Origin: Chrysogorgia sp. JL179-B06
Taxonomy: Eukaryota; Cnidaria; Anthozoa; Scleralcyonacea; Chrysogorgiidae
Direction of reading: 5' to 3'
DNA: 64,000 nucleotides
Assembly: GCA_035772405.1 (NCBI GenBank)
Contig: JAYKKM010000173.1
Coordinates: 1,496,001 to 1,560,000, forward strand
Below the pieces are notes generated by a model. It saw only the letters and a list, made by a program, of their open reading frames with translations. It ran no database searches and was not told the DNA's origin. This document shows, piece by piece, positions 26,301 to 31,789 of the stretch. The first letter of the stretch is position 1, and every line of letters begins with the position of its first letter. Both the position numbers and the translations under genes were made by a program.

Positions 26301-27382
26301 GTACACGAAATCCACTCGCACGCCAAGTTTGACTTGATTTCATAAACAACTCTGCAATTGGTGGCATCTTTTATTGAGCAATCGTGGCGATCGTACTCAT
26401 CGTAGCAATCATATACGAAGACCAGGCTTTTGAATATGGAGTTGAAATATGTAATAAAAGTAAAACACTGATTTATTTACACTAATTTTAGATCATTTAA
26501 CGAAACAAAATCCCGATAACTCGAACTTTTTTTCCATTTTTCCTTGAATGTTTGGGTTATTGGGTGTCAACTGTACTTACTGTAGATCACACATTTGCAA
26601 AATAATTGTAACGGTATACAGGGCCGTTGCGAGCAAAGAAGACCAGGGGGGGTGGGGAAAGAAATTTACCTGATTTTCGAAATTATTTCTTATTTTACCT
26701 GAAAATATTTTTCGTTCAGTCAGAGTTATCTACATCGCAATTTACACATATTTAAGTCCATTTCGCATCGGCTAAAAAAATTTTCGCATTTGCTTTCGAC
26801 TAAAATTCAAAAACATTGAACGCCATATTGAACGCCATATCACCGTGGGCTCGTCGTCGCACAATGGGAAACTGTCGTCTGTCTGTCGGTGCAAACCACA
26901 ATGATTTATATTTACATGAAGTATAAGTTATGATTTCGAATTGTGATAATTATCGTAGACTGTTAAGTTCTGTTGAGGTATATTTTTTACACCTGGTGTG
27001 CTTTTCGGACAAGTCAATTGGTGCATAGTTATAGCCTCAAGCTGATAATTTACCTGAAATTCAAAAATTCAAATGCTAGGGGGGTGTAACACCCCCCCCC
27101 CCCCCCCCCCCCCCCCCCCACTAGCTACGGCCCTGACGGTATACCGTTATACCACGACATTTTTCGAATATTGAATACCGGTATTGAAATTCCCATACCG
27201 CCTAACTCTACTCCATTAACGACATTTTCTGCACATCTAATTTCTATAGGACTGGCGACATGACGGTAGTCAATCCATTATTTAGTGACCAAGAGGTTAC
27301 AGGAAGTGACGAATGTCGGACGCACAGCAATCGCAGCTCCCCAAACACCTCTGCTAGATCCACCCACAGCCCCCAAAGATGA
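341..27382 (+). CDS. NPDC1: NPDC1-like single-pass membrane protein gene (5' partial, six exons visible)
   Basis: Gene-level entry; exons are 341-769, 13568-13634, 18955-19039, 21553-21632, 23177-23273 and 27250-27382. The product has an acidic extracellular stalk, one membrane segment ending GYCWYK, a cytoplasmic block GDRKLDYKAEMYHY..., and the motif DYTVYECPGLAP followed by TGDMTVVNPLF. This order matches vertebrate NPDC1 (GDQRL..AEMYHY, then DFTVYECPGLAPTGEMEVRNPLF), a neural membrane and vesicle-associated protein related to nematode CAB-1. Donor/acceptor phases agree for exons 1-5 (1-1, 2-2, 0-0, 2-2), which is strong evidence that they form one gene. The last junction is one base out of phase although its motif is conserved. 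Signal peptide and N-terminal exons must lie left of the window. Introns are full of transposons. The homology call is from memory of the family, so the symbol should be confirmed by a protein search. Confidence 0.82.
925..997 (-). tRNA. tRNA-like sequence, probable SINE head or pseudogene
   Basis: The 73 bases fold as a tRNA outline: acceptor arms GTCTCGG/CCGGGAC, D-arm GCTCAATGGTTAGAGC and T-arm with box B GGTTCGATTCC. The anticodon stem is poor (a C-C mismatch) and base 33 is not T, so a working tRNA is unlikely. An almost identical copy with the same flanks is at 14886-14958, which marks a dispersed tRNA-derived repeat. Confidence 0.6.
1955..2068 (+). repeat. 15-bp tandem repeat (aaaataatttgacta)
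   Basis: About seven copies, some with single-base deletions. Very AT-rich. No coding or element context is seen. Confidence 0.85.
3519..4220. mobile_element. MITE with long inverted ends carrying a minisatellite
   Basis: Outer ends are inverted copies (for example gccttttccctgctaaagtt at 3603-3622 against its complement near 4140-4160), bordered by ttacatattcgtaatctt on the left. The same end family recurs at 20105-20395, 20460-20690 and 28066-28310. Open frames inside are repeat translations, not genes. Confidence 0.7.
3812..3965 (+). repeat. 26-bp minisatellite with TGACGTC in each unit
   Basis: About six head-to-tail copies of cctgtgtccctgctttgacgtcgttt. Each holds a TGACGTC palindrome like a CRE/ATF core. 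Partly repeated singly at 3642-3662. Confidence 0.85.
4425..4565. repeat. Short perfect-like foldback
   Basis: agtatgttttgtggtcccga near 4455 is mirrored near 4510-4530, with an inner stem around catcgacg/cgtcgatg. The outer ends (ttatttactatagg and cccagtaaataagtg) also mirror. A small hairpin MITE. Confidence 0.7.
4600..6250. other. NPDC1 intron: repeats, including a hAT-like end and a hammerhead-like relic
   Basis: Near 5803 a CAGGGCCGCCGAGAGG motif resembles a hAT terminus, followed at about 5940 by the ggggctgctcccccggaaa motif seen in related repeats at 32710, 44350 and 47390. The other terminus was not found. No coding sequence is supported. Confidence 0.4.
5605..5675 (-). ncRNA. Degenerate hammerhead-like core (PLE end relic)
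   Basis: On the minus strand: CUAACAA, one A, stem II GAGCC/GGUUC with a short loop, then GAAAC-GUU. Stem II is fully paired, but the first box has two changes from CUGANGA, so self-cleavage is unlikely. Confidence 0.4.
6255..6735. mobile_element. MITE related to 10500-11060 (partial)
   Basis: Shares ccccaaagctatagaat, tttacaacatacgtacagct and the right end ttatatggaatacgtac with the better copy at 10500-11060. The left terminus is not recognised here. Confidence 0.6.
6736..9260. other. NPDC1 intron, no supported gene
   Basis: A piece around 7740-7830 (ERTFGYDAAKIWNRSAKDI in translation) looks like a worn LINE C-terminus. The open frames at 8111-8422 and 8433-8684 show no recognisable domain and no splice context. 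Otherwise AT-rich sequence. Confidence 0.35.
9275..9692 (+). mobile_element. LINE 3' fragment (CR1/jockey-like C-terminus)
   Basis: Encodes the end of a non-LTR reverse transcriptase ORF (YFVRVTRLWNSLPYSIR-like, RLLSQHYFKLFPVAFNP in translation with changes) and ends in an aaagaaagaaag tail. An inverted copy is at 24710-25198. Confidence 0.7.
10020..10450. repeat. Dispersed repeat shared with 42255-43610
   Basis: cttgaaaagtggttgctatc and the segment with cctggg-type ends (ttatccacaaactgaaaat in complement) recur at 42255-42330 and 43365-43610 in altered order and orientation. The open frame at 10238 has no domain. Confidence 0.5.
10500..11060. mobile_element. MITE with inverted ends gtacgtattccatataagg
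   Basis: Left end agtacgtattccatataagg and right end its complement at about 11036-11054, with further inverted matches (gtcatatcggacgggactgg against ccagtcccgtctgatatgac). Non-coding interior shared with 6255-6735. Confidence 0.8.
11330..11480. repeat. Foldback repeat of the gttgcaac type
   Basis: tgcagaaagcagaagtagat is mirrored by attctactttctgcaac, with gtgttacac-like ends. Related sequence is found at 14640-14830, 38260-38420 and 58280-58450. Confidence 0.6.
12008..12056 (-). ncRNA. Hammerhead-ribozyme-like motif (PLE family 1, left)
   Basis: Minus strand: stem I AUACU/AGUAU, CUGAUGA, one A, stem II GGGC/GCUC with loop UCC, GAAA, a palindromic ACGU stem III and a GUC cleavage triplet. 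All core boxes are intact. Hammerheads of this kind are known from Penelope-like elements. Confidence 0.62.
12068..12112 (+). ncRNA. Hammerhead-ribozyme-like motif (PLE family 1, right)
   Basis: Plus-strand partner of 12008-12056 with the same CUGAUGA, stem II and GAAACGUC. Sequence after GUC is shortened (AGAAAUUC), so stem I is weaker and cleavage less likely. Confidence 0.5.
12524..12597 (-). tRNA. tRNA-like sequence in left arm of a foldback
   Basis: Acceptor arms GTTCTGG/CTGGGGC, D-arm GCTCAATGGTTAGAGC and box B GGTTCGATTC can be seen. The anticodon arm does not pair well. It is mirrored by 12736-12812. Confidence 0.5.
12736..12812 (+). tRNA. tRNA-like sequence in right arm of a foldback
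   Basis: Inverted partner of 12524-12597, three bases longer in the anticodon arm. Pol III box A and B sequences are kept, but the anticodon region is disordered. Confidence 0.5.
12960..13056 (+). repeat. tatag-type microsatellite
   Basis: Irregular run of tatagtatagt units in the intron before the NPDC1 membrane exon. Confidence 0.8.
13568..13634 (+). CDS. NPDC1: NPDC1-like exon: transmembrane segment
   Basis: A strong polypyrimidine tract (tctctgtttttatttag) ends at 13567 and a GTAAGT donor starts at 13635. Entry phase 1 fits the single leftover base of the previous exon and gives an isoleucine. The peptide IIIACTLSGVAGIALSGY, then CWYK, is a hydrophobic span followed by a basic stop-transfer residue, in the place of the SLCWC end of the vertebrate NPDC1 membrane segment. 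The frame stays open upstream to about 13396, but there is no convincing acceptor there, so the shorter exon is preferred. Confidence 0.78.
13730..13830. ncRNA. Degenerate hammerhead-like pair
   Basis: Plus strand near 13783-13818: GUAACGA, one A, stem II UGGC/GCUA with loop CUUC, GAAAC-GUU. On the minus strand near 13738-13776: CUGACGA, one A, GGGCCUUC, then a lost GAAA box. Looks like two inverted relics. Confidence 0.35.
13930..14200 (+). repeat. Repeat containing an agggaggaaaaccggagtac motif
   Basis: The agggaggaaaaccggagtac run at about 14050 resembles a short motif that recurs in dispersed repeats of many animals. I see no ends or protein domain. The open frame across it is not a credible gene. 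Confidence 0.35.
14886..14958 (-). tRNA. tRNA-like sequence, second copy
   Basis: Differs from 925-997 by about one base within the tRNA part. The flanking sequence is also shared on both sides (tcgtatcctcagaaaaat before it, gatggagagcgaaggtt after it). It lies in the intron after the NPDC1 membrane exon. Same reservations about function. Confidence 0.6.
15060..16700. mobile_element. Large foldback (about 1.6 kb) in an NPDC1 intron
   Basis: Left arm 15440-15560 (ggcacaggatgacgtcaaag, ttacttgaaactttgcacgt) is mirrored by 16490-16610. Outer pieces (gatatctattttcgttctc) mirror near 16635. The central about 900 bp are non-coding. LINE tails in opposite orientation lie on both outer sides (15200-15435 and 16975-17515). 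Confidence 0.7.
15200..15435 (+). mobile_element. LINE 3' fragment with internal deletion
   Basis: Starts like 25408 (agcgaattcaaaatacagct) but jumps from ggttaaaaaat straight into the 3' UTR and ends in an ATT repeat. A deletion derivative of the 25200-25975 family. Confidence 0.7.
16975..17515 (-). mobile_element. LINE 3' fragment (CR1/L2-like C-terminus)
   Basis: A 116-residue open frame ends the reverse transcriptase [55 protein letters not shown], as in CR1/L2-type LINEs. The tail is an AAT microsatellite (about 16975-16995). It is the best preserved of three copies. Confidence 0.82.
17520..18640. other. NPDC1 intron, no supported gene
   Basis: AT-rich single-copy-looking sequence with short open frames on both strands, none with a domain or splice support. 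I see nothing further in it. Confidence 0.4.
18655..18860. repeat. Foldback repeat built of ccggaatga units
   Basis: Multiple direct and inverted copies of aatccggaatga (for example cattccggaatg, ctcaatccggattgagct). Probably a small MITE. It lies about 95 bp upstream of an NPDC1 exon. Confidence 0.6.
18955..19039 (+). CDS. NPDC1: NPDC1-like exon: juxtamembrane cytoplasmic part
   Basis: Acceptor cttgtttttag ends at 18954; donor GTGAGA starts at 19040. One leading base completes a lysine codon left by the membrane exon, then 28 codons run open (LHNNDEKISKSEYIPGV...SIPSK). The exon is basic, as expected just inside the membrane. It is too short for ordinary ORF finding and is supported by phase agreement on both sides. 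Confidence 0.75.
19235..20008. mobile_element. MITE with ends cttcgtgtaccggacaca, interrupted
   Basis: The left end cttcgtgtaccggacaca (about 19247) and right end tgtgtccggtacacgaag (about 19980) are inverted. An inverted, uninterrupted relative is at about 29815-30000. A second element (19353-19904) sits inside it. Confidence 0.75.
19353..19904. mobile_element. Tc1/mariner-type MITE inserted at TA
   Basis: Inverted ends CCGTATTTTCTCGATTAAGC and its complement. Flanked by TA on both sides (19351-19352, 19905-19906). The relative at about 29940 reads gggttatggg with no insert, so TA is the duplicated target. Internal copies of gaataagcgcccccct form a short minisatellite at both ends. No transposase; the open frames at 19514-19811 overlap antisense and show no domain. 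Confidence 0.8.
20026..20080 (-). tRNA. Truncated tRNA-like fragment
   Basis: Contains the D-arm region (complement of gctctaaccattgagtca) and part of the anticodon arm with AAGGTTGC, but not a full T-arm. Related to the other tRNA-like copies in the window. Confidence 0.4.
20105..20690. mobile_element. Two adjacent MITEs of the 3519 family, mirrored
   Basis: Units 20105-20395 and 20460-20690 both carry ttacatattcgtaatattt-type ends and the core caagaggcatttttgtggca, in inverse orientation. The second runs into an AT microsatellite (20685-20742). The overlapping open frames are translations of the repeat. Confidence 0.75.
20685..20742 (+). repeat. (AT)n microsatellite
   Basis: About 27 AT units at the end of a MITE. 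Confidence 0.95.
20750..21245. repeat. Foldback repeats with ttgcactcgagtgcaa
   Basis: A short palindrome at 20805-20825 and a longer one at 21115-21235 (tttacactactcgtgatatt against aatatcactcgtggtgtaaa). Confidence 0.65.
21255..21480 (+). repeat. Dispersed repeat, copy 1 (tatacagggtgtataaaaaa)
   Basis: Nearly identical to 45030-45275 over about 220 bp. It ends 72 bp upstream of the NPDC1 AEMYHY exon. Family not recognised. Confidence 0.7.
21553..21632 (+). CDS. NPDC1: NPDC1-like exon: conserved AEMYHY block
   Basis: Acceptor ttatttag ends at 21552 and donor GTATGT starts at 21633. In phase 0 the exon encodes NGDRKLDYKAEMYHYVH..., then KSQIAAMEK, closely matching the family block GDQRLAQSAEMYHYQHQRQQM of vertebrate NPDC1. 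The longer open frame overlapping here is not the real product; only these 80 bases are exon. Exit phase 2 fits the next exon. Confidence 0.85.
21945..21995 (-). ncRNA. Hammerhead-ribozyme-like motif (PLE family 2, left)
   Basis: Minus strand: stem I UGACU/AGUCA, CUGAAGA, one U, stem II GACCGCC/GGCCGUC with one C-C pair, GAAA, palindromic ACGU, GUC. Core boxes are intact. Confidence 0.62.
22790..22840 (+). ncRNA. Hammerhead-ribozyme-like motif (PLE family 2, right)
   Basis: Inverted copy of 21945-21995 with the same stems and core boxes, here in the same sense as the GIY-YIG remnant. Confidence 0.62.
23177..23273 (+). CDS. NPDC1: NPDC1-like exon: acidic stretch and TVYECPGLAP motif
   Basis: Acceptor cttattatttag ends at 23176; donor GTGAGT starts at 23274. 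One leading base completes a lysine, then 32 codons end EDDDVEDYTVYECPGLAP. The vertebrate protein has an acidic run followed by DFTVYECPGLAP at the same place, so this is the most diagnostic exon. It lies between a C-homopolymer (about 23117-23135) and an ATT microsatellite (about 23300-23350). Confidence 0.88.
23300..23350 (+). repeat. (ATT)n microsatellite
   Basis: About 15 units just downstream of the NPDC1 exon ending at 23273. Confidence 0.95.
23691..23890 (-). mobile_element. Solo PLE end inserted in a LINE
   Basis: The 200 bp match the end of the large PLE (62195-62390) from gcaaagtgaaaaggt to aataattaatgagatg. It splits a LINE reading frame, so it is younger than the LINE. Confidence 0.78.
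23737..23790 (-). ncRNA. Hammerhead-ribozyme-like motif (PLE family 1, solo end)
   Basis: CUGAUGA, one A, GGGC/GCUC stem II, GAAACGUC, stem I UACU/AGUA, as at 62235-62285. Confidence 0.62.
24710..25198 (-). mobile_element. LINE 3' fragment (CR1/jockey-like)
   Basis: An open frame of 111 residues holds NKIEQVQRRASRLILGH, LEHLQLLPLYMRREITDLVF and VRVTRLWNSLPYSIRAINTL. Same family as 9275-9692 and better preserved. It abuts another LINE fragment at 25200 in opposite orientation. Confidence 0.8.
25200..25978 (+). mobile_element. LINE 3' fragment (CR1/L2-like), longest copy
   Basis: Runs from NTHVNNICKSSTFAIRNIGK through SKLQRIQNTAARLVAGVKK and HISPVLRNLHWLPVRSRI to the 3' UTR, ending in an ATT repeat. 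Two stops (about 25335 and 25719) show it is dead. Confidence 0.82.
25979..26610. other. NPDC1 intron, no supported gene
   Basis: Contains direct and inverted copies of gggtcccatg at about 26185-26245. The minus open frame at 25921-26367 runs through the ATT repeat and is not a gene. Confidence 0.4.
26619..27135. mobile_element. hAT-like non-autonomous element with 8-bp target duplication
   Basis: Ends CAGGGCCGT...ACGGCCCTG, flanked by acggtata at 26611-26618 and 27136-27143. The 517 bp interior has a run of C at about 27090-27119 and no transposase. The 8-bp duplication and CAGGG ends fit hAT. It lies 114 bp upstream of the last NPDC1 exon. Confidence 0.85.
27250..27382 (+). CDS. NPDC1: NPDC1-like terminal exon, one base out of phase
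   Basis: Acceptor ctaatttctatag ends at 27249. The frame giving TGDMTVVNPLFSD (family TGEMEVRNPLFD) then runs through a polar, serine-rich tail to TGA at 27380-27382. It needs two bases from the previous exon, but that exon ends on a codon boundary. Splicing as seen would give a short unrelated tail ending at TAG near 27285. A one-base sequence error or real indel at either splice site would fix the phase; an unseen micro-exon is less likely. A hAT-like insertion ends 114 bp upstream. Confidence 0.68.
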
Positions 27383-27584
27383 TCGTCAATCACAAATTAT
27401 ATGATTTTATCAAATAATTTATAAACTTGCATTGCACATATTTATCAATTGGCGAAGAACGATAGGTTGTATTGCAGTCGCGTAGCTGAAAAGCTTAAAA
27501 CTGTCTACAACTGGAAATACGATAAGTAATATCGATAGATTCTATATATTTTACATGAAGTGAATAGACATTTAAATGACATTG

Positions 27585-28045
27585 GCAACAAAAATTAAGT
27601 TTGTCTATTATGAAAGAACTCGTAAAATGATAGAGTAACACCTTTTACAACTTTTCCGTATTTTACTTCGTTTTTGAAATATTTCAGTTTGTTTGATATG
27701 TAAATGAGATGGTCTCTAACGTCAGGTGCAGGGTAGAGAATTTTCACACATTAAAAAATGTCTTATGTCTCAGTGATTGCTACGTTTATAACGTTCATTA
27801 TCACGAGGAGTTATTATACGCACATTTTCAAATAAATTTGTGGAACAAACATGAAGATGGAACTAATATTTTAATGAGTGAAAATTCTCTACCCCACACC
27901 TGACGTCAGAGACCATCTCATTTACATATCAAACAAACTGAAATATTTCAAAAACGAAGTAAAATACGGAAAGGTTGTAAAAGGTGTTACTCTATCATGT
28001 TACGAGTTCTTTCATATTAGACAAACTTAATTTTTGTTGCCAATG
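27585..28045. mobile_element. MITE, inverted ends of the aattaagtttgtct family
   Basis: Near-perfect foldback: acaaaaattaagtttgtct at the left, its complement at about 28020-28045. A central part with ctgacgtca near 27900. Relatives: 29036-29500, 35700-36125, 54803-56465. Confidence 0.82.
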
Positions 28046-28065
28046 TCCTTTAAAGTGTCTATCTC

Positions 28066-28315
28066 ACGTTTGGGGATTTAACATATTCGTAATATTTGGG
28101 TCTTCCTGAGCAAAATCATAATATATATTGTCAGCCGAAAATTTCATCTTCCTGGACTAGTTACAAGCTAGTAACAAAATAAAAATGGTTTGGAATGCCT
28201 CTTGTGACATCACATCCGAAAAACTCCATGAAGATGAAATTTTCGGCTGACAATTATATTATGATTTTGCTTAGGAAGATCCAATTATTACGGATATGTA
28301 AAATCTCCAAACATG
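28066..28315. mobile_element. MITE of the 3519 family
   Basis: Left end cgtttggggatttaacatat and right end ggatatgtaaaatctccaaa are inverted. The core gcctcttgtgacatcacatc is shared with 20105-20690. Confidence 0.75.
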
Positions 28316-28489
28316 AGCTGTGCACAGTAAATACGTACCTAAAATGAACAGGTTTTGTGATTGACTATATGGAACAAAAGTGGTTAGGGTTAGGACATTG
28401 GTTTCTTTGTGGTTGATTCTATTGTTTTATTGTTTTAATCAACCAATCACAAAACTTGATAGTATAGGTAGGTGGCGACCCCTTTAACG

Positions 28490-28830
28490 TGGCCTATGAA
28501 ACGAAAATTAAGACTTAGTTTTAATGAATTCCTAAAATGATGAGAAATGGTAATTTAGAGCTCTTTCATATCTCACGTCGTTCTTGAGATATTTAGACTT
28601 ATGGAGCGCTTTACACATTTTTAGAAAATCAAGAAATTAGAAATAGCATAAATTAATGTGGGATCGTTATTCTGATGTAATGATGTTAGGTTTCACGAAG
28701 TGTCGTACTGTGGAAAGTTTCAAGTGATTCCGCTGAATAATCTCAAAGATATACACAGCTCTTTAGTCAAAGTCTAAATATCTCAAGAACGAAGTGAGAT
28801 ACGAAAGTGCTCTAAATTACCGGCGCTTTC
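28490..28830. mobile_element. MITE related to the aattaagtttgtct family
   Basis: Inverted arms around tctcacgtcgttcttgagat and atctcaagaacgaagtgaga. Ends are diverged. Confidence 0.6.
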
Positions 28831-29035
28831 TCGATATATGAACAACCGAAATACAAACCAATGCCTACCCCTAATCTCTTACTTGAAAGAACTAGAGAAA
28901 TTATAATGATTCCATATCTCACTTCCATCTTGATATATGTAAGGAATTTCGAAAGTGTGTATGTGTATGTGCGTGTCCCATGATAGTAAACATACGAAGT
29001 TCTGTTTCCAATGATTTGATTTAGTGCCCATGCCA

Positions 29036-29500
29036 CGAAAATTAAGTTTGTCTTATATGAAAGAGCACTTAAAATGACAGAGTAACATCTTTTGTAGATT
29101 TTCGTTTCCTTGCTTCGTTGCTAAGATATTTCAGTTTGTATCATATGCAAATGACAATGGCGTGACGTACACGTGCATAATGACTTATCGGAGAAGGTTA
29201 TATATCTTTGTTATTATCACACAAAATCACTTGAAATTGTACATGTTCCGTGTTGTGGGAAGTACTCACGCACATGCTTCATTCAAATTAAATTTGGTTT
29301 TATATTAGCAAAGGTAAATAGCCTTCTCTGATAAGTCATTATGCACGTGTACGTCACGCCATTGTCATTTGCACATGATACAAACTGAAATATCTCAAGA
29401 ACGAAGCAAGAAAACGAGAAACTACAAAAGATGTTACTCTGTCATTTTAAGTATTCTTTCATATAAGACAAACTTAATTTTCGTGTCATAGGCACTTTAA
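29036..29500. mobile_element. MITE, long foldback of the aattaagtttgtct family
   Basis: Arms mirror over about 170 bp (gaaaattaagtttgtcttat against ataagacaaacttaattttc; gacgtacacgtgcataatga against its complement). Confidence 0.8.
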
Positions 29501-29734
29501 TAATCCCAAAGATATACAGGCTTTTTCGGTAAGTTATTATGCAGTGTGACGTCAAAGTGAGTACATTTACATATCAAACAAATCTTAATATCTCAAGAAC
29601 AAAGTGAGATATGGAGAGTTGTAAATGCCAATCAGTTTATAATTTCTACAGTTCTTTCAAGTAAGAGCGTTTATTTCGAACTGAATTTTCACTGCATATA
29701 CACTTTAAATGTGTTGGACACTCTAGTCAAAAAA

Positions 29735-30960
29735 CAAGTTGTGTTCATATGAAACATCTTAACCTTGAAATATTATAGCGTAGTTCCCTTTGGTTACGAG
29801 AAATAGCGAGTCAAAGTGGCATCTCCTTCGTGTACCGGACACACAATGGACACAGACAATGTCATAGACATATCAAGGTTATTTTCTCAAGATTCAGAAG
29901 CTTTACAAAAACAAAAACCCTACCCATAACCCGAATAAAAACTCTAGTCCTAACCCTGAAATAAACGAATACTAACCCTACTTTTAAACTAAATTAAAGT
30001 CGGAGAAATCGCCAAGTTTTCGACGCCATGTTGTCTTTCTCAAGCAGACGCTGGTTGTCAGCGGTCTTCAAATTTTGACGTCACTGAGTGCTTTTTCGTT
30101 TTGTTTTGTAGGCGATCACAACGAGTTTCGTTGTTTAGCGTTCATCTGACGAATATTATTCTATAGTTCAAGTTCTTCTAGTTCCTCAGGCGAGAACCTA
30201 GACGAATTTATTGCGCATAACTTACAACAGAAGAGTGATTAAGGTTATCGATTTCAACCTGGTTCTTGCCTGAGGAACTAGAAGAACTTGAACTAGTATG
30301 AACGCTAAACAACGAAACTCATTGTGATCGCCTACAAAACAAAATAAACAAAAGGTATCTTGTCAAGAAATGAATTTGAAATGCCCTTGGTCTTCGATCA
30401 TCGATGCCTATGGACAAGTGTCAAATGTCATGTTTTGTTGCGTCTCATTGGGCGAGAGCGCCAGATGATTTTACTGTGTCTGACGCCTGATTTTACTCTG
30501 TCTGACGCCAGACGGTTAATTTACTTCGATTACTCGTTGTTTTTGTCTTCCGAAGAGCTGGAATGTATGCCCTTTGAAGACGGTCGCTGCGCCAACGAGG
30601 TGAAAACCTTTTGTCAATATAACGCACGAAAATTGTGGTAGTTTACTATTAGTCATGTTTAAAATGGTTACCATTTGTCCATTTATATCGGCATTGCAAT
30701 TGACTTTCTTCGAAAATGGCGAAGAAATATAAACAGTCACACTACTGCACACATTACAGATCAGCGGTTACACCAAAAAGTTAACAGAACCACAACACGA
30801 TAGCAATATATCTGCGCAAAGCACTCAGTGACGTGAAAATTTGAAGACCGCTGACAATCCGCGACCACATGGCGTTCTACGCTATAATATTTCAGGGTTA
30901 AGCTATCTGAGATAATATGTTTCATATGAACACAACTTGTTTTTGAACTAGAGCATAGTC
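29735..30960. mobile_element. Foldback element of about 1.2 kb with nested inverted repeats
   Basis: Outer ends tgttcatatgaaacatctta and atatgtttcatatgaacaca are inverted and continue through a shared tattatagcgtag block. An inner pair (30110-30200 and 30250-30340: gcgatcacaacgagtttcgt, agaacttgaact) mirrors again. The frames at 30360-30752 overlap on both strands and show no domain. Confidence 0.7.
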
Positions 30961-31230
30961 AATCAAGATATGGTCTGGAAACTCGGCAAACTTCAAAGCG
31001 ACCGTACCTTACACCGTGCACATCCTTTGTTTTAGGTTTATTAATATTTAAACAACACGGTTGAGCGATTAAACCCAAACGATTCTATTGGATGATTGCT
31101 TAATGATATACTAAAATACAATAGGTTCAGTGGCCGTGCACAAAATTGCATAAAGTCGAACAAAAAGATAGCACAAAGACTTTAGCTGAGTTTCCAGACC
31201 ATATCTCGATTGACTATGACTAGAGTTCCC
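30950..31230. mobile_element. MITE with ends tagtcaatc.agatatggtctgg
   Basis: Left agatatggtctggaaactcg and right gagtttccagaccatatct are inverted, flanked by ctagagcatagtc and gactatgactagag. Confidence 0.7.
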
Positions 31231-31439
31231 CTTTAAAATTGATAAGATCTCTAGTATAACTCAACGTTTGAATAAGGTCAAATTTCATGAACTCAAATCA
31301 TAAGAATTTTGGTATTCAACTATTCACTTCATGTAGAATCAATATAGGCATTTTAGGATGTAGGCTTGTACATACAAATATTTACTAGGTATTATCATAG
31401 ATGTTGATGAAGTGGTCCTTAAATTTGTGTTTAAAAGAG

Positions 31440-31665
31440 TATTGGTTAAAGTGGCTATGAAACGAAAATTAACTTTGTCTTATTTAAATGAACTCCGAAA
31501 ATTATTAGGAATGGCAACGTTCTTGAGATATTTAGACTTTTGATATGCAAATGAAGTAGCCTATGACGTAAAGAGCTTTACTCAAGAAATTAGCAATAGA
31601 AATTAATTTACCATTCCTAATAATTAAGACAAACTTAATTTTCGTTTCATTTTCAGCCACTTTAA
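31440..31665. mobile_element. Short MITE of the aattaagtttgtct family
   Basis: gaaacgaaaattaactttgt is mirrored by acaaacttaattttcgtttc, with the attattaggaatgg/ccattcctaataat inner pair. Confidence 0.75.
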
Positions 31666-31729
31666 GGGGCTGTTGTCCCTTAGCGAGGGTGATAATGTCG
31701 CCGCGGCATGGATCCATTTCTCACAAAAG

Positions 31730-31732
<3 letters not shown>

Positions 31733-31781
<49 letters not shown>
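31733..31781 (+). repeat. (TG)n(TA)n microsatellite
   Basis: About 15 TG then about 9 TA units. Confidence 0.95.
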
Positions 31782-31789
31782 TTCAGCGG

